From: Rhynchopus sp. YZ270_cl-10 | Taxonomy: Eukaryota > Euglenozoa > Diplonemea > Diplonemida > Diplonemidae | Assembly (NCBI GenBank): GCA_964035575.1 | Contig: OZ037865.1 | Span: 186,001 to 250,000 of the forward strand | Reading direction: 5' to 3' | DNA length: 64,000 bases | Shown here: in pieces, positions 43,401 through 57,489 of the stretch | How the letters are laid out: each line of letters opens with the position of its first letter | Position numbering within the stretch: position 1 is the stretch's first letter | Notes under the pieces: generated by a model | Told to the model about the DNA's origin: nothing | The model's input: the letters and a program-made list of their open reading frames with translations, nothing else | Databases searched by the model: none | Program-made: the position numbers and the translations under genes

Positions 43401-46400
43401 GTCCTTCCTGTCGACGTAGTGTCCTGCCTCCTTGGTGCCAGCCTTCGCGAGGACTGTTGGTGTGACGTCCGACTCGAGCCAGGCAGGCAGGTCTGTGTTG
43501 CACTCAAAAGAGACGTCCGAGTTGTCCATGTTCGTGATCGTCAACACCTGCTTCTTGTACGGGATCTTGCTCCCGGGGTGGTGCACAAACTGCGGGCCAA
43601 AGTCGATCTTCGTCACAGAGAATTGGATGTTCGGCTGCACACCCGACCCCATCACCGCTACGGTGTAGGTGCTGCCGTTCGTGATCTTGCAGGTCATCTT
43701 GTAGCTGTCCACGGAGACCACGCGGGTGGGGGAGAACGATAGGTCGCAGACAGATTTGCCACTGCGCCCGACGGTGTCGATCTCTGGCGTGAGGAGGATG
43801 AGGGGCGAGGGGAGGCGGCTCCATTTGTAGTCGAAGTGGAGCTTGCCGCTGTTGGAGACTATGATCTGCTTCGTCTGCTTGCTGTTGACGTGCACGCGGC
43901 CGAAGTCGATGACGTTGACGTCGCCCGGTGTCAGCAGCTGCGTCGCACCGTCGTTGCTCTTCACCACGACACTCTCGTGGATGGAGTAGCCTTCGCCCTT
44001 GATGTTGCAGGTCAGCGCGTTCGTCTTCTTCTTGACACTGCACACAACGTTGACGTTGTAGCTCTCCTCTGAGGTGGGGCAGAAGGTCACCTCTATCGGG
44101 AGCGAGCTGTTCGCAGGGACCTGACCTGAGGTGGGCGACACCTGCACTGCGCCACGCCCGACGTTGAAGTTGAAGGAGAAGGGGATTGGCTCGGAGTTGA
44201 GCAGCTGGATCGTCTTCTTCGACTTTGCGCCAAGCAGCACTTGGTCGTAACAGATATGCGACGGCTGCAACACTACATTCGGCTCCGATGGTTTCCCCAC
44301 CAGCAGGAACGGCACCGCAAACGGCTTGAAGAAGTTCTCCGTACGCTTCCCCCCAACCGTAAACTCCCAGCACGCCTCCTTCAGCTCCAACGTCTCGGGA
44401 GAGAAGTCGAACACCATCTCCGCACGCTTCCCACTGTGCAGCACACCCTTCGTGTTGTGGCACGTAAACTTCTTCGCGTCGGGCCCCTTGGTGTAGTCTG
44501 TCCATTCGTATTCATACGACATGTTGGTAGGGTTGAGCACAAAGAAGCGTCGTGTCGTACGCACCTTCACGCCAGAGCATGGGAATTCGAGGACCTTGCA
44601 GGAAGGTTCCAGGAAGCGGCCGGTTGGGCCAGACAGCTCCGGGTTGCGTCCTGAGAGGAGGTAGTCGGACTCTTGCAGCTGGAAGTGGATCAGCGGGCAC
44701 TCTGCGGTTCCGTTCACTGCGAACTGCGGGCAGCTGGCGTCACCTTCGCCTTCTGCAGCCTCGCGCACATGAGGGATGTGCCCTACCAGGTTCATCGCAT
44801 GCCTTTCCGTGTCCAGCGGAGAATACGACAACGTGAACGCCTGAGAAGACGCAGTCGGGATCTTCGCAAACTCCGGCTCAATAGCGAACGTACCACGCTC
44901 CTCCTCTGACAGCGCGTTGCCGTGCGGGGACTCAAAGTGCCAGTGGCAGTCGAGAGTGATCTTTCCAACATTTTTGAGCACAAACGGAACAGAACGTGTC
45001 TGAAACAGCTTTGTTGTTGTAAAGCTCACACCGTGGTCCAACAGAGACCTCCCCTCTGCATCAGCAAGAATCTCCCACTGCACATGGTCGCAGGTCACCT
45101 TTACGAAGAGATCTTTGGCTTGCGGTTTGTCCTCCTCATCAATCCAGTCAAATGCAGGCTCAGGTGTCGTCTCAGTAACACGCTTCAATGGACGTCTCTT
45201 GCGTTCCAGCTCCTTCGCCTTGCGGCTCTCCTCCTCCTCTTCAGGGGACAGCGTCGGTTCTGGTGAAGGCTCGTCCACAACGTCGGGCGTTTCGGGTGTC
45301 TTCTCCCCTTTCTTCTCCGGCTTCTTCGCCTTCTTGTTTTTATCCTTGGAATCCTCCGTTTCCACAGTACCTTGGTCCTTCGGTGTCGGAGGCGGTGTAA
45401 TGTCTTGCTCCCACTTCACCGAGGTTAAGGTATCATTCCACATCTGCGTCGCATTTTTATGAAGTTTTATCTTCCAGAAGGAGAGAGCGAGGCGCGCCTT
45501 TTCAATTTCTTCTGGTTCGTTTGACGCAAATTTGATTGTAACATCTGAGACTTGCCCTGGGAGGATGTGACCGGAGGATGGGACAATTTGGAATTTCTCT
45601 GCACGTTCGCGTTCGGGGCTCCAGGCATAACGTATGGCGGAGTCGGAGTGGCATTCCAGCTTCATGGTGTGTGTTGCCAGCTCTGAGACGCCACAGTCTG
45701 CGAGGGTCACGAAGTTGTCGCAACCATCGTCCAGCCCAGCAAACATCAAATGCTCTTCACAGGCCTCCCCTTGCAAGGTGATCACCGCATCCTCAAATGA
45801 GTTGTCCGTCACCGACATCGTAATCTTTGTTGTAAACGTATCCGCACTCTTTGGCTCGAAATACACCGGATATGACTGCGACGCACCAGGGGGCAACTCA
45901 TGCGATTCATTGCGTGCAGGGAAGTGGAACGGCGACGTCTCCCTCTCTCTCGCGGGCAGCGCAAACTTAAACTCTGTTACAAGATCCCCTACATTTGTCA
46001 ATGTGATGTGCCTGATGTTACGCTTTCCTACCACAGTTCTGTAGAACACCAATGTGTTTGGTGCGAGTCTCTGCGTTGCGGGTGTTGGTGTAGGTGTCTT
46101 CTGTTGTTTCTTCGGGTCCACCACAACAGCTTCTGCGACCATTCGAGGTGGCGGTGGCGGCTGCAGCTCCACATGAAGTTGTGGGAGTGAACCCTCCCCG
46201 CGGATCTCGAAGATCAGCTCCTTTGAAATCGGGTCGGTGCCGTCTTTTACTACCGCCTCGAACAACGCAAAGTATGACCGCATCTCTGTCGGCGAAAACG
46301 TTGCATTGATGTAACGGTGTTCATGTGGAGGAATCGTGATAGAGTTTCCTTCTTGTGCTTCTCCGGCATGCGTTGCTGCCCAAGCAACATGGAAAGCGCT

Positions 46401-49400
46401 CATCGCAGAAGCTGCTCCTTCACTTTCACCACGCTTTTTGATTGATGCGGAGACAGTGCATGGTACGGTGAAAGGGTTTGATACCCGGAAGGATTCTTTT
46501 ACACTCTGTCTCGTAATGATTGGGCCGAAGGAGAAGACGCGGTCGTCCTTTGCAAAAACGGAGCGCTGTTTGCAGAATGCGTCGAGCTTGGAGACGATCT
46601 GCTGCTCCTCAAAGATGGACTCCCCTTCCGGCGAGTTCAAATCCGCAGAAATCCCTGGTGTGCAGCTCTCCCCTTCCAACAGCAGAGGGGACGGCGCTTC
46701 CAATGGGTTGCACTCCTCGATGAAGACACCCAATCGCTCTGCAAAGGCCTTACTACTGCTTCCCTTTGGATCCAACAGAACGGTCACCTCCCTGCTGTCT
46801 CCTGGACACACCACGCCCTCCGTCGGCGTTATCTTGAAGGCTCCAATGTCAAGCTCTCCAGCGTTCTTCGTATCCTTTGCACCCTTCTTCGGAGCTGCCT
46901 TCTTATCAACATCAGGAGTAGGCGAGGTTTCAACGTTTCCTTGGCTATAATCATAGAGCTTGAACTTCAAATCGAAGGGGCCATTGTTCAGGATATCCAA
47001 AGGCATGCGTTTCTTGGCATGACACAGACAGGGGCCGAAGTTTAGTCCATGAGAAGGAAGGACCTGGAAACGGAGGGACCGTGCCTCAACCTCAGCAACG
47101 ATAGGCTTCGATCCAACCACCGGACCGAGCTTGCCTGGTTCAATTCCTTGGTGGATGTTGATGTCAAATTCTGCCTTGCTCGCATCACGGAAACACACTT
47201 CTGAGCGGGATTCGAAGGTCACATCTACAATCGTAGGGGGTTCTTTTGGTTTGAGCACCCCGCAGGCTGGGTCCAAGGTAAAGTACGTCCCTAGCTTCTT
47301 TTTGAGAACGATGTCATAGGAGAATGCGTACTTCCCGCGGTTGCAGAGCTTTAACTGCGATTTCTGCTGCATCCCTACCTTGACGAGACCGTTCTTCCCA
47401 AAGGTGATTTCCTCTGTCGATTCGAGGTAGAGGTCGTATGCTTCGGCAATGAGCTTGACAGGGATTGATTGAAGGGTGGTTGTTTCTTGCTCATCTTTGA
47501 CGAGAATGGTGAGCTCGCACTTCATCAAATCCGCCTTCGGCGCTTGGAACGCAATCTGCAGCGTCTCCCTATCACGCCCAGAGGACACTCCCTTCGCGTC
47601 AAGCCGCCCCTTTGCAAGACATTTCTCTTCCTCCTTCATCTCCTTCCCTGAGATCGACACCTGAAATTCTGGGCGAAGCTTTGACGCTGGGACGGCAGAG
47701 TCAACAAGCTCCCATTTCAGCGGAACTGGAGTAGAGTTAACAATACTGACCTCCTTCGTTGCAGCCACATCTAAGAGAAGACGTCCAAAGTCCACCACAT
47801 TGCTTCCCTCTGCGGTATCCTCACACCCCAACAGCTCGATGTCGGGGGAACATCCTAGACATTGAATATTGAACACAACGGGTTTGGGGTTATCTTTAAT
47901 GAGGCCGACCAGCTGCGTTTCGTGCACCCCTGCCGTATCAGGTGAAGCACTGATGCGCAGCTTCTCCATTTCCCCTGCCTTCAGCTTTGTCGTCGTAGGA
48001 GACACAGTAAACGCCTTCTGGTCCGCAGAGGTGAACGTCCACGTGATGTCAGCATCAAACAATGCCATGTTCTGAATCTTTATAACCTCCGTCGCGGAAT
48101 CTGCCACTTCCTTCGCAACAGACTGTCTCTTCGCAGGAGCTCCCTTCGCTGGAACTGCATCCACCCTCTCCTTGACCAGTAATGGGCCGAAGTCGAAGAC
48201 CCCCTTTTTGACGCTCTTTCGGGTGCTAAAGGAGATTTTCGGATCGCGGACGACGTCAGGGTGCATGCAGACTGCGGTGACATGAAGGGGGACGATTTGC
48301 TTTGATCCTACCACACCAAATTCGATCGTGTCTTCAAAGTTGTCTCGAAGCGCCTGCGTCGCTTTGAAACGGAGTGACAGACGGACCTGCTCATTTTGCT
48401 TGAGAATCCAGCGGTGTTTCTTTGGAGGCTCTGCATTGTCGGGTTGCGCTTCGACCTTCCCCTTAGCTGCCTTAGGATCGGCCTGGGTAGGGGTAGTTGG
48501 ACGTGAATTGTTGTCAATAATGCTGAACCAAGGGCAATGCTTGGCAACCTTCGCCCCCTTCGGCTTCTCAACGCGAAGCTTTGTGACCGGGCATTTCACG
48601 ACCTCACAGGCTTCTCCCGAAGAGGTGTTCTCTGGTACATCCGGCTGCGGCAGCTTGCCTTCTTCGAAGAGGGTCTGCACCATTTTAAAGGAGTCTGTTC
48701 CATCCGTGTTGACCACTGTGAACACATGTTGTGCTTGTAAAGTCTTTAGGACCATTGGATGCAGCTTTTTGTATTGATCTGTAGGGGACAACGCAGAGAA
48801 GACGACCTCGGGTGTTTCAGTGGCGCTCTGTTGTGCGCCCTTCTTCGCAGCGCCTTTGCCCTTCTTCTGTGAAGCTTCCTCCGCCTCAGCGAGGGCCCTC
48901 GCTTCTTCTTCTTTGTCGATGACCTGGAGAATCGTGAGCAACTCCTCTTCAGGGAGGTTGGTGCGTTCTTGTTCGAGGTGGGTGCGGGTTTCGGTGGCGC
49001 GCTTTGCGTCCTTTTTGGCTTCGCGCAGCTTTTTGAGGGAAGATTCATAGGACCGACGCTCTGCGGAGTCCATTGCGTCGTATTCATCCTCACCAATTTC
49101 TTGTACCCGACAGTCTTGCTGGGTTTGAATGCACCGCCCCTCGAGGACTCTTGCTTCACGAAGGTCGATGCACTGCCGGTCCAGATCCATGACAAGAAGG
49201 CGAACGGAATCACCACCTTCACATGCCTGAGAGACAATGCTAGCAAGAACCTCAGCAGATTTGACAGCTTTGCAGGTTAACCCATCAATGACCACCATTT
49301 TTTTGTCACGGAACTCTTGCTTCAGAATCTCTGCTAGGACATCGATGTTAACAATCCCACCGCCACCTGCAGCTTCATCACCAGGCCAAGGGTCGAGCAG

Positions 49401-52400
49401 GTTCTTGACGTGAAGGCCATGCGCTGTATCGCTCCCTGCAACGCGCTCGAGAAGTTCATCAAAATTGAGGATGGTTGAGTTATACTGTGATGCAAGAATG
49501 TTTGCGACAGTCGTCTTTCCAGACAGAGGTGGACCGTGCACCACAATGACAGGGCACGCTGCAGGCATTTCTGGTGTTTTATTTGCAGCCCGCACCGCAT
49601 TTTGACCTGGCTGCGCAATAGCAGCCGCTTGCGTTGTGTTTGCCTCTGTCGGGGCTACCGCATTTTTATCAGACGGCGTGCCCTGTTCGATATCAAAATT
49701 TGCGATAAGCTTTCCAAGCTCCAGGTCCGATGCGTCTAGCGTATTGAAATACTGCTCCAAGAGCAGCTCATCTAAGGCCCCCCCTACCTCTCTGGGACGA
49801 AGGTAGCCGATACCATCTGAGTTGTAGATGTTGACGGAACGGAGGATCTCTGCTTCAACGAGGTGTACTGTGTCGAATGCTGTTGAATAGATTTCAACAT
49901 CACGGAAGGAGTTGTTCTGAATGGTGAACTCCGCGTCAACCGTTTGGAATGGGAGCACCGCAGGAAGTACAACCTTTGGTGGGTTGACTGCCACCACAAC
50001 TTCCTCTCCGGTTCCAGTGCAGGGGACCTGAACGGTGCGTGGGTTGTGCGCAATTTTGATGTTCAACATTCCATTAGCAAGACCCCCCTCAAAGGGAACA
50101 AAGGTGACCTCAACGGAGGAGGTCTGTCTCGGGAGGAGCACCCCCTTCTCAGGCTTGCACAGAAAGATGTTTCTTGGCTGGGACTTCTTCATCTCACACT
50201 TCGCAACCCATTCGCACGGTAATGGGAGAGGGTTTGAAAACTGCAATGTAACGATCCTCGCTTCGCCAACAGTTGTCCCTCTTTGTCTTGTTGTTCCATC
50301 TGCTAGCACCTCGGTGGTGTGGAAGTCCAATGGTGTGTCAAGCGGATGGCTGATCGTCAGTTGTGGTACCATAATAAAAGCTTTGACCTCCAAAAGCACG
50401 TAACCACTACCACGTACCTCAACAGGAATGCTAAGCGAGTAGGTCCCAAAGGTGACGTCCTTCGCACGGTCTCCCTTCGTGAACAGATGAATGTCGACAG
50501 CCTGCTCCGAATAGGTGGGGTGCCCACTCATCTTAGGAATCTTCTCCGGTGTAATCGCAACCCCTGTATTCAATAGCCGCTTTTTATCCACCACAAGGTG
50601 AACCGAAGACGGAGACGTATTCGCGATCTTTAAGCTCTTCTTTTTGACGTCTCCCTTCACAATCGTTCCGAAGTCGATAGCATAACACGCAATAATGGGC
50701 TTGCCCTCAAAGAACCTCGCAGAGTAAGGGTTAGGGGGCAGTGCGGTGTCTTCTCCTCCCTTCTCCTTGTCTTTGAGAATGACAGTGGGTGCGGTGTTGG
50801 TCTCATTCATGGAGAGCTCTGAAGCATCTGTCGGGCGGCGGGAGTCTTGAGGTACCGTGAGGGTTTCGTCATCCTTGGTTTTGAGTGTGCGGTCGGTGTC
50901 TTCGGGAGGAGGGTCGGTGGTTTCGGTACCGGCGCGCAGGGTCGCAACCTCCTTTGCAGGGGGGACGACATCTGTCACCAAAGCACCGCTCAACACCTTT
51001 GAAAAGTACAGCCTCTCCACCTCCTCCTCCAGATCCGCTACACCACGCACCACTTCGTCACCCTTCTTCCCCGTAGATGAAGATGGGTTGCGTAAAAAGT
51101 ACCGTCTTGTGTCGGATGCAAGCAATTTCTGTGCTTCTGACGCCAAGACGGCGCCCTCAGGTGGACGTACCCTGGTCACAGCGGAGCCAAGGAGGCTTAC
51201 TGATGGGTACAGCCCCATGGCGGAGACGTAGATAGAGTGGGGTTCGAAGTGCGCGACGTTGACCTGGAAGAAGCCGTCGATGCGGTCGGGGACCTTTGGA
51301 AACAGTTTGGTGACGAGGCGGAGCCGTTCCCCCCCTTTGATGACGCCGGAGGATGGGGAGACCTCGAGGACACCTGGCTTGGGGAACTGCGAGAGGTCAA
51401 CTTTGTATTCGAAGGAGACCTTGCCGTTGTTGCTGAGGTAGAATTCGCGCTCGTCGTGCTTGTCGTAGGAGATGTTGCCGAACTCGAGAACGGATCTGTC
51501 AAAGCGGAAGTGCATCGAGGAGGCCTCCCCAGCCAAGGCAAGAGGGTACTCCGGACCACCCTCCACGACCAGCACCGCATTCGTCTTTGCCTTCTTGCAC
51601 GACATCGAGTAGTACACAAACTCCACCCGCTCCGATTCACCTGGCTTCAAAAACCCGCGAATCGGCAGCACATCAAACGCAGACGGACCAAGCACAATGT
51701 TGTCCTTGCTCTGCGTCGACGCAGACTTTGCGTCCTTCGCTGGACGTCCGTCGGAGGTGCCAGCAGTGGACAGAGGCCGGTCGGGTTGTTCGAATACCCA
51801 TTCGTAGGTGGCGTTTACCTTAGAGTTGTTTGTGACTACGACGGCAACGCGCTTCTCAGATTCGGGCATGATGCAGCCAAAGTCGATGCAGTGCTTCTCT
51901 GCTGCGGAGGTCGTCACCGTCGCGTTGTTGGAGACCAAAGTGAGGTTCGGGTACGCGATGTCGGCAGCAAGGTCGATCAGGTCCTTCTGCGGGTGGTCTT
52001 TGTAGGCAATAGAGAGCTTCGTCTTGACTTTGTGCGATACGCGGTCGTTGCGGTAGCCAGCGTTGAGCTCGACGTTGACGGTGCAGCATTCAGAGGGACG
52101 TAGTGTGTACTCTGTCTTGTCGATGGTGAACGGTGCGCCTGCCTTGAGGGAGACGCCGAGGGTCATAGGGGAAGTGTTGCGGATGGTAAGCGGCTTCGTG
52201 TGGAGGACAGAAGCGGCCTCGCCAGCATCGGAGGACCAAGTGTGTGAGAAGTTGAGCATCTTCTCGGACAGTTCAACAAGAGGTACCACGAAGAGGCCCA
52301 CGACGGTTGGTCGGAACACCATTTTGTGGGTTTTCGCAAGCTTGCACACAAAGCGCTCGGTGGCACGCCCAGACTTCTCGTTGGTTCCTTCAAAGGTAAA

Positions 52401-55103
52401 CTCGCATTCGCTCTTCCCAGGAATGGTGGCACGGTCTGGTGATATGATGAAGGTGAACGGCGGGTCTCCCTCCTTCGGCTTTGCCCTGTCGTTGTTCCAG
52501 GTGATCTGCAACTGGCGTTTGCCTTTGTTGAACATCGTGAAGGTCTTCTTGACCACAGCTGTTGTAAAGACGTTGCCAAAGTCGACGTCGTGCTCGAGAC
52601 TGATGGAGGGGACTAGCGTTGTGCCGATGCCGACCGCACTGAGGCTCACGGTGATGTCCTTTGAGTTGGCGACGGTGATGATCAGGTCTTCATGGAACTT
52701 CACGGTGTCATCTAGGTAGCAGTACACCGGGAGTGAGAACGCAGTGCGCGGTGGAATTACCGTTTCATTGTTCTTCAACGAAAACGCGAGCGGGCATTTG
52801 TTCGCAAGCTTGCACGAAAACACTGCGGGGATAGGCGACTCATTGATCAACTCCAACGTTTTACAATGCTCAGACAGCACATTCACCTTCCCAAAGTCCA
52901 ACACCGACGAATCAATATTCACCACAGGCCCCGTCACCTTCGCAGACACCGACACTGGAATACGCCGATCCGAACCAAGCACCCTAATATAAATCGGCAG
53001 ATGCACCGCACCGACCATCTTCGCCACAAGCCTCAGGCTGATTGCGTGGACCGACCCTGCTGGCACGATACCCTTTTTGTTCAACACCTCAATATCCAGC
53101 TTGCGACGGATCGGGTCATCTGTTGGAGGCAGTCCTACGTCGTACTTCGAAGACAGCTGTGTGTCATTGCGCATCTCTATCGACACAGTGTAGGGGTGGC
53201 CCACGAAGCAGACACCAGCCTTGCCAAAGTCGAGGGTCTCCTGCAGGACTGTCAGCTGCGGTACGACACAGGAGGCCTTCAGAGGAAGCGAATGCAGGTT
53301 GTCGCCCACCTCATCCACGTCCACGACGAGATGCGCGTTGTACTCCTGCACGGTGTTGGAGAGGAAGTCCAGCGTGATCTTCTGGCGGCCATGTGGTAAT
53401 ACCAACCCCGCTGCAGGAATCATCTCAAACTCCTTGTCCAAACCACTGTCCTCAGGTACACGAAGCTTGTAGCGCATAGGGATCTCCGAGGTGTTGATCA
53501 AAGTGAAAACCCGACGATGCATAAAATTGAACGACACATTCCCAAAATCAATCTCATCAACATCAAAGTGAAACGTCGGCCCAATCACTCTCCCCTTAAA
53601 GTGAATGCCGAGGTCGCTCCGGGAACCTTGAATGTGAAAAAAGAAGCTTTCGTTGAGAATTCCGATCAGATCACTGCAGAATTCGATGCCAATAACCTGG
53701 GCACCCCCTGGGGCGACGGTGCCGTGCGCAGGCTTGAATTTGAAGTTCTTCGCAAACAGCGACACCGTCTGGTTGAGAGAAAACCTTGCTTCGATGGAGC
53801 CTCTGTTCTGCAACATCAGTTCGTAGCGGTGGATTGACGAAATGAACACATCACCCAGGTCTAACGCATCGTAGGAGAAATGGCATTTTGGTCCAACTCC
53901 TTGACCCTTTAGTGCAAGAGGAAGGCGTTCGGCACGACCAACGACGTCGAGGAAAGCGCCTACCTCGCACGCTGTTGCAAGCTGTGGGTTGAAGGTGACG
54001 ACGACGTCGCGTTGGGAGCGTGCTGGGACTTCACCTTCGAGGGGGTCGATTGTGAAGTATTCGTGTTCAAAGAGGAGACAGCCTTCTTCAAGGCTGGAGA
54101 GGCGGCTCTTGGAGTGGCGGTCCAGGGTGCGCAGCTGGCGTTTGGAGTTGAGCAGGTCGCTCGCAGAAGCGGAGGACCGAATGCTCGACACAATCAAGTC
54201 GCGTTCCGACCCGACGCGCTCCTGAAGCTGCTGTGCCAGGCGGTGCTTCTCGTACTCCTCCTCCCCCGCGTCGGAGTGGCTCTTCCATTTGAATTTGATG
54301 GTCACATCGCTTTTGTTGAACAAAGTCACAACACCCTGTCTCTCCAAAGAGATGAACGTCGGGTCCAACTGCAACGCCGACTCTGATAAGGAGACGTGGA
54401 CGTTGCGCGGCTCCCCGGTCAACGGAATCGAGGTCGTGTCGCCGTTGCTGTAGCGCACGGTGAGCGCGCCGGAGTACTTCTTCAGCTCCTTCGGCTGGAA
54501 GGAGAGACACATCTGCACGGTGGCACCCGGCTGTAGATGACCCTGCGAAGGCGTCACCTCCCATGGGGAAGGACAGTCCAACTCCCACGTCGTCGGTTTG
54601 ATTCCTACGTTGCGCACCAACACAATTTTTTCGGTTTTATACTTGATGACTGGGTTTGCGAAGTGGAAGCGGTCTGGCAGGTCGAGCCATCCTCGCGATG
54701 CAAAGGCGCGCACTTGCACCACAAAACGCTCTGTCTCCGTCACTGCAATGAGATCACAACTGTAGTCTGCATCCTCCTCAGGCCGAAACGACACCGTATA
54801 CGAAACAGACAGACCAGCTGCAACACGCAACGTGGACGACGAAGTCCTTGGCTCAGACACTTTAAAGAACCTACTATGCGGGGCAAGCACCTTCACCGAA
54901 CGCACCGTTTTGGTCTGGTTCTTAAACACCAAAGGGCTTTCGTAGGTATGAAACGGCTCGTACCGCTTGAAGACGATCTCAGGCGGCGACACAACAAAGG
55001 TCAGCTCCTTCTGCGACAGCAGCGTGCCAAACTGCTCGGAGGCATCTTGGTTGTGGCTGGCGGCATTCGCGATCGTTGTGGTGCTATCGCCAGCTGCAGC
55101 CAT
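40407..55103 (-). CDS. HYDIN: HYDIN, central-pair axonemal protein (five exons)
   Basis: Exons: 55103-41743, 41671-41537, 41305-40861, 40640-40579, 40419-40407. Donors are GTATGC, GTATGT, GTTTGT and GTATGA; acceptors are ACAACAG, CCCTCAG, CTACAG and CACACAG. The sum is exactly 4671 codons plus stop. The protein is a chain of ASH/MSP-type immunoglobulin-like repeats (recurring DFG-x-V and 'P-x-x-G-x-(I/L)-x-P-G' signatures) along its whole length. An adenylate-kinase-like P-loop, HGPPLSGKTTVANIL, lies near residue 1856, as in other HYDINs, followed by a charged coiled segment (about 1990-2090). A Lys/Glu-rich linker is near 3270-3310. The C-terminal exons give CPELGDFPYTVNI, then YECKAGQARAIPFKN, then ITWVYYL, matching HYDIN C-termini. 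HYDIN builds the C2b projection of the central apparatus and is needed for ciliary beating. Vertebrate HYDIN is about 5100 residues. The 13-base last exon is the least certain. Confidence 0.93.
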
Positions 55104-56009
55104 CTTGGTCCCTTCCTAGGGTGCAACAGGCAGAGTCCACTCTTCGTAGATGGGGGGCAGGGGAAGGGGAAGGGGGTTAAGAAAACAAAATTTTTCCTGT
55201 GACGATGTACTTGGGGAAGGGAAGAGGGGTGTATGTCCTTAGAGTCATAAGAGGTATCAGAGGTACAATGTGTGAAAAAGAAGATGACCGCTAGTGCTAG
55301 AGACTTTAAGACGGGCTTTTATCAGGTAGCAATTCCTGTGGAGTGACCCCTGACCTCTCTGTATGACTCCTCCTGAGTGCATCTGCATATCTACATGTGA
55401 ATCACCCTCTCAGAAGATGACAAGAGTAAGAGTAACAACGGAGGTGTCTTGTCCAAAGGCACCTTTTTTGTGAAGGAACTGTGTTTCCTTCGCAATGGAT
55501 TGGGAAGATACGCCAATATGAAAAAGAAACGAACGGTATTCCGTCGAAGTCCTACAGCATGCACATCGAACGCAACAGTGACACCATGATTCACAACATA
55601 GGACTAAGGCATAGGCTCACGACGAAGACATCCTGCTCCTTTCTCCGATCTCACGTACAATCAGACGTGGTGTAATTGGGTGGAATTGACGCAAGATGGG
55701 TCCAGATGGGTTATGTTGGGTGAAGAAAAAAACGGTACAAATGAGGGAAGTCTTTTTTTAATTTTTTTTTAAACTCAGCATACGTTTTTTATGATGTTAT
55801 ATTTTAAGAAAAAGGTTTTCTGTAAAAGATGGCTTTTTTGTATCTTTTTTGTTTTTCATCAAAAAAATGCGTGGGGAGATGGGGAAGGGAAGGGGTAGAC
55901 TATGCGAAATGCCTTCTGAAGATTTGAAAGAAAGAATCTTTTTTCGCGATGCACACAAATGTAGAAAGTTTTTGTAAAAAAGAAAAAGAGAAACAAGGAA
56001 TAGTTTTGT

Positions 56010-56060
56010 TGAAAACTTGGTTGTATTAGTGTAGCCACCCTAGAGTGTGCTCCACTATAC
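56010..56060 (+). repeat. AACTTGGTTGTATTAG repeat, copy 1
   Basis: TGAAAACTTGGTTGTATTAG is followed by TGTAGCCACCCTAGAGTGTG and CTCCACTATA. TAGTG and CACTA can pair. Confidence 0.75.
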
Positions 56061-56819
56061 TTTTTTTTGCTGTTGTTTCACCCATTTCAGCTGGGCGTAA
56101 AGGCTGAAGGCGAAAAATGCAATGCGTCCTTCTCATCATATCTTGGGCAGTGCACCCGCAACACTTTTTTTTCTTACAAAATGGCCCCAGTGGAGCACGA
56201 CGCTGATTGCGCTCTGTGTCAAATATCCAAAGAAGCATTGCATTCCACATAGTAAGGGTTTGGGGGCAGGGAGGGTGGGACTGAGACAAGGCAGACAGAA
56301 AACAAGGATTGGCAGGGGAAAAGGAAACCCACCTTTGAGGTGTTACTCCCCCCCTTCCCCTTTTCCACTCCCTATTTCTGTCTGGCACTATAGACTAGGA
56401 TTTAGAGGGGTCAGGTAGTGCTCCCTTGAGGGGAGGCAGAACGAGAGAAAAAAAAATAGATTTTTTTTACTGATAGCGTGACTATCGCCTGCTTCACGCA
56501 TCTTATAAAAGAAAGAAAAATAATGTAGGGAAAAAAATGTACAAAATAAAAGGCGTCTGTAGATGTGCTAGAATCAATGTGAAAAAGAAGAGCGAAAAAT
56601 CAAAATAAAGGAGTGACTGAAGGAAGGGTGATTCGCACTTCTTGTGCGTACTTTGTGCACACCCCCCGGCATTCAGCTGCACCAAAAAATTTTGAAATGA
56701 CCTTTTTTTTTTGATGAGATTGTCAAAGAATTTAAGGCAAATAGAAAGAGAAAAAAAAAACATATTTTGGTGCTCCTGACGACCCCCATATTGCGTAGTT
56801 GTTGTGTACTTCGTTTTTT

Positions 56820-56869
56820 GAAAACTTGGTTGTATTAGTGTAGCCACCCTAGAGTGTGCTCCACTATAT
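56820..56869 (+). repeat. AACTTGGTTGTATTAG repeat, copy 2
   Basis: Identical to copy 1 across the core. Confidence 0.75.
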
Positions 56870-57489
56870 ATCGTTTTTTGGATTTCTGGGGTACCAAAAT
56901 TTTTTTTCTATTATTTCCCTTCTCTGAGACTCGACGAAATGGGATTTGATTGTCTATTGTTTTTTTCTTCTTTTTTAGCGCGCAAGTTGTGGGGCTCATG
57001 ACAACAGTAGGCAACAAAAATAAGACTGGGAGAAAGACAACCTCTGGCTCTCATATTCCACATCATGGTACAGAAACGTACCCCAACAAAAAAAGTCATC
57101 CTTTTCTTAAATTATTATTTTTTAGCTCCTCTTTTCCCATGATACTGCAAAGGGGAAGAGAAAAACCGTTTATTTTAATCCACCCCCACATCTGTTAGAC
57201 AAAAAAAAAAATGACCAAAAAAAAAGGCTCGGATAAAATTCCGAAGGGGATTCAAGAAAGAAAAGGTTAAAGGGATTTGGGGAATTGAAACCTCGGAGTT
57301 GCTTGGTTTCTGCCACCTGATTTTTTTCCCCCTGAAATTTGGTTAAAAAAGGAGTTCTAATATCACCGGAACACCATCAAAACTCTACGATAATTTCAGG
57401 AAAAAAAATTAGGTGGTTCTGTGCAGAATCCCCGACGATTTCGTGGCTATCTAAAAAAAAGTAATAGAGAAAAAGGTGAACCACATCAA

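Larger units (their letters stand above)
55104..57489. other. HYDIN 5' flank and gene-poor DNA
   Basis: No gene. AT-rich with many A/T homopolymers, plus two copies of the GAAAACTTGGTTGTATTAG repeat. Confidence 0.6.

Noticed and set aside
41727-55103. HYDIN ending at 41727
   Set aside because: Reads into an intron; the four downstream exons restore the conserved C-terminus in phase.
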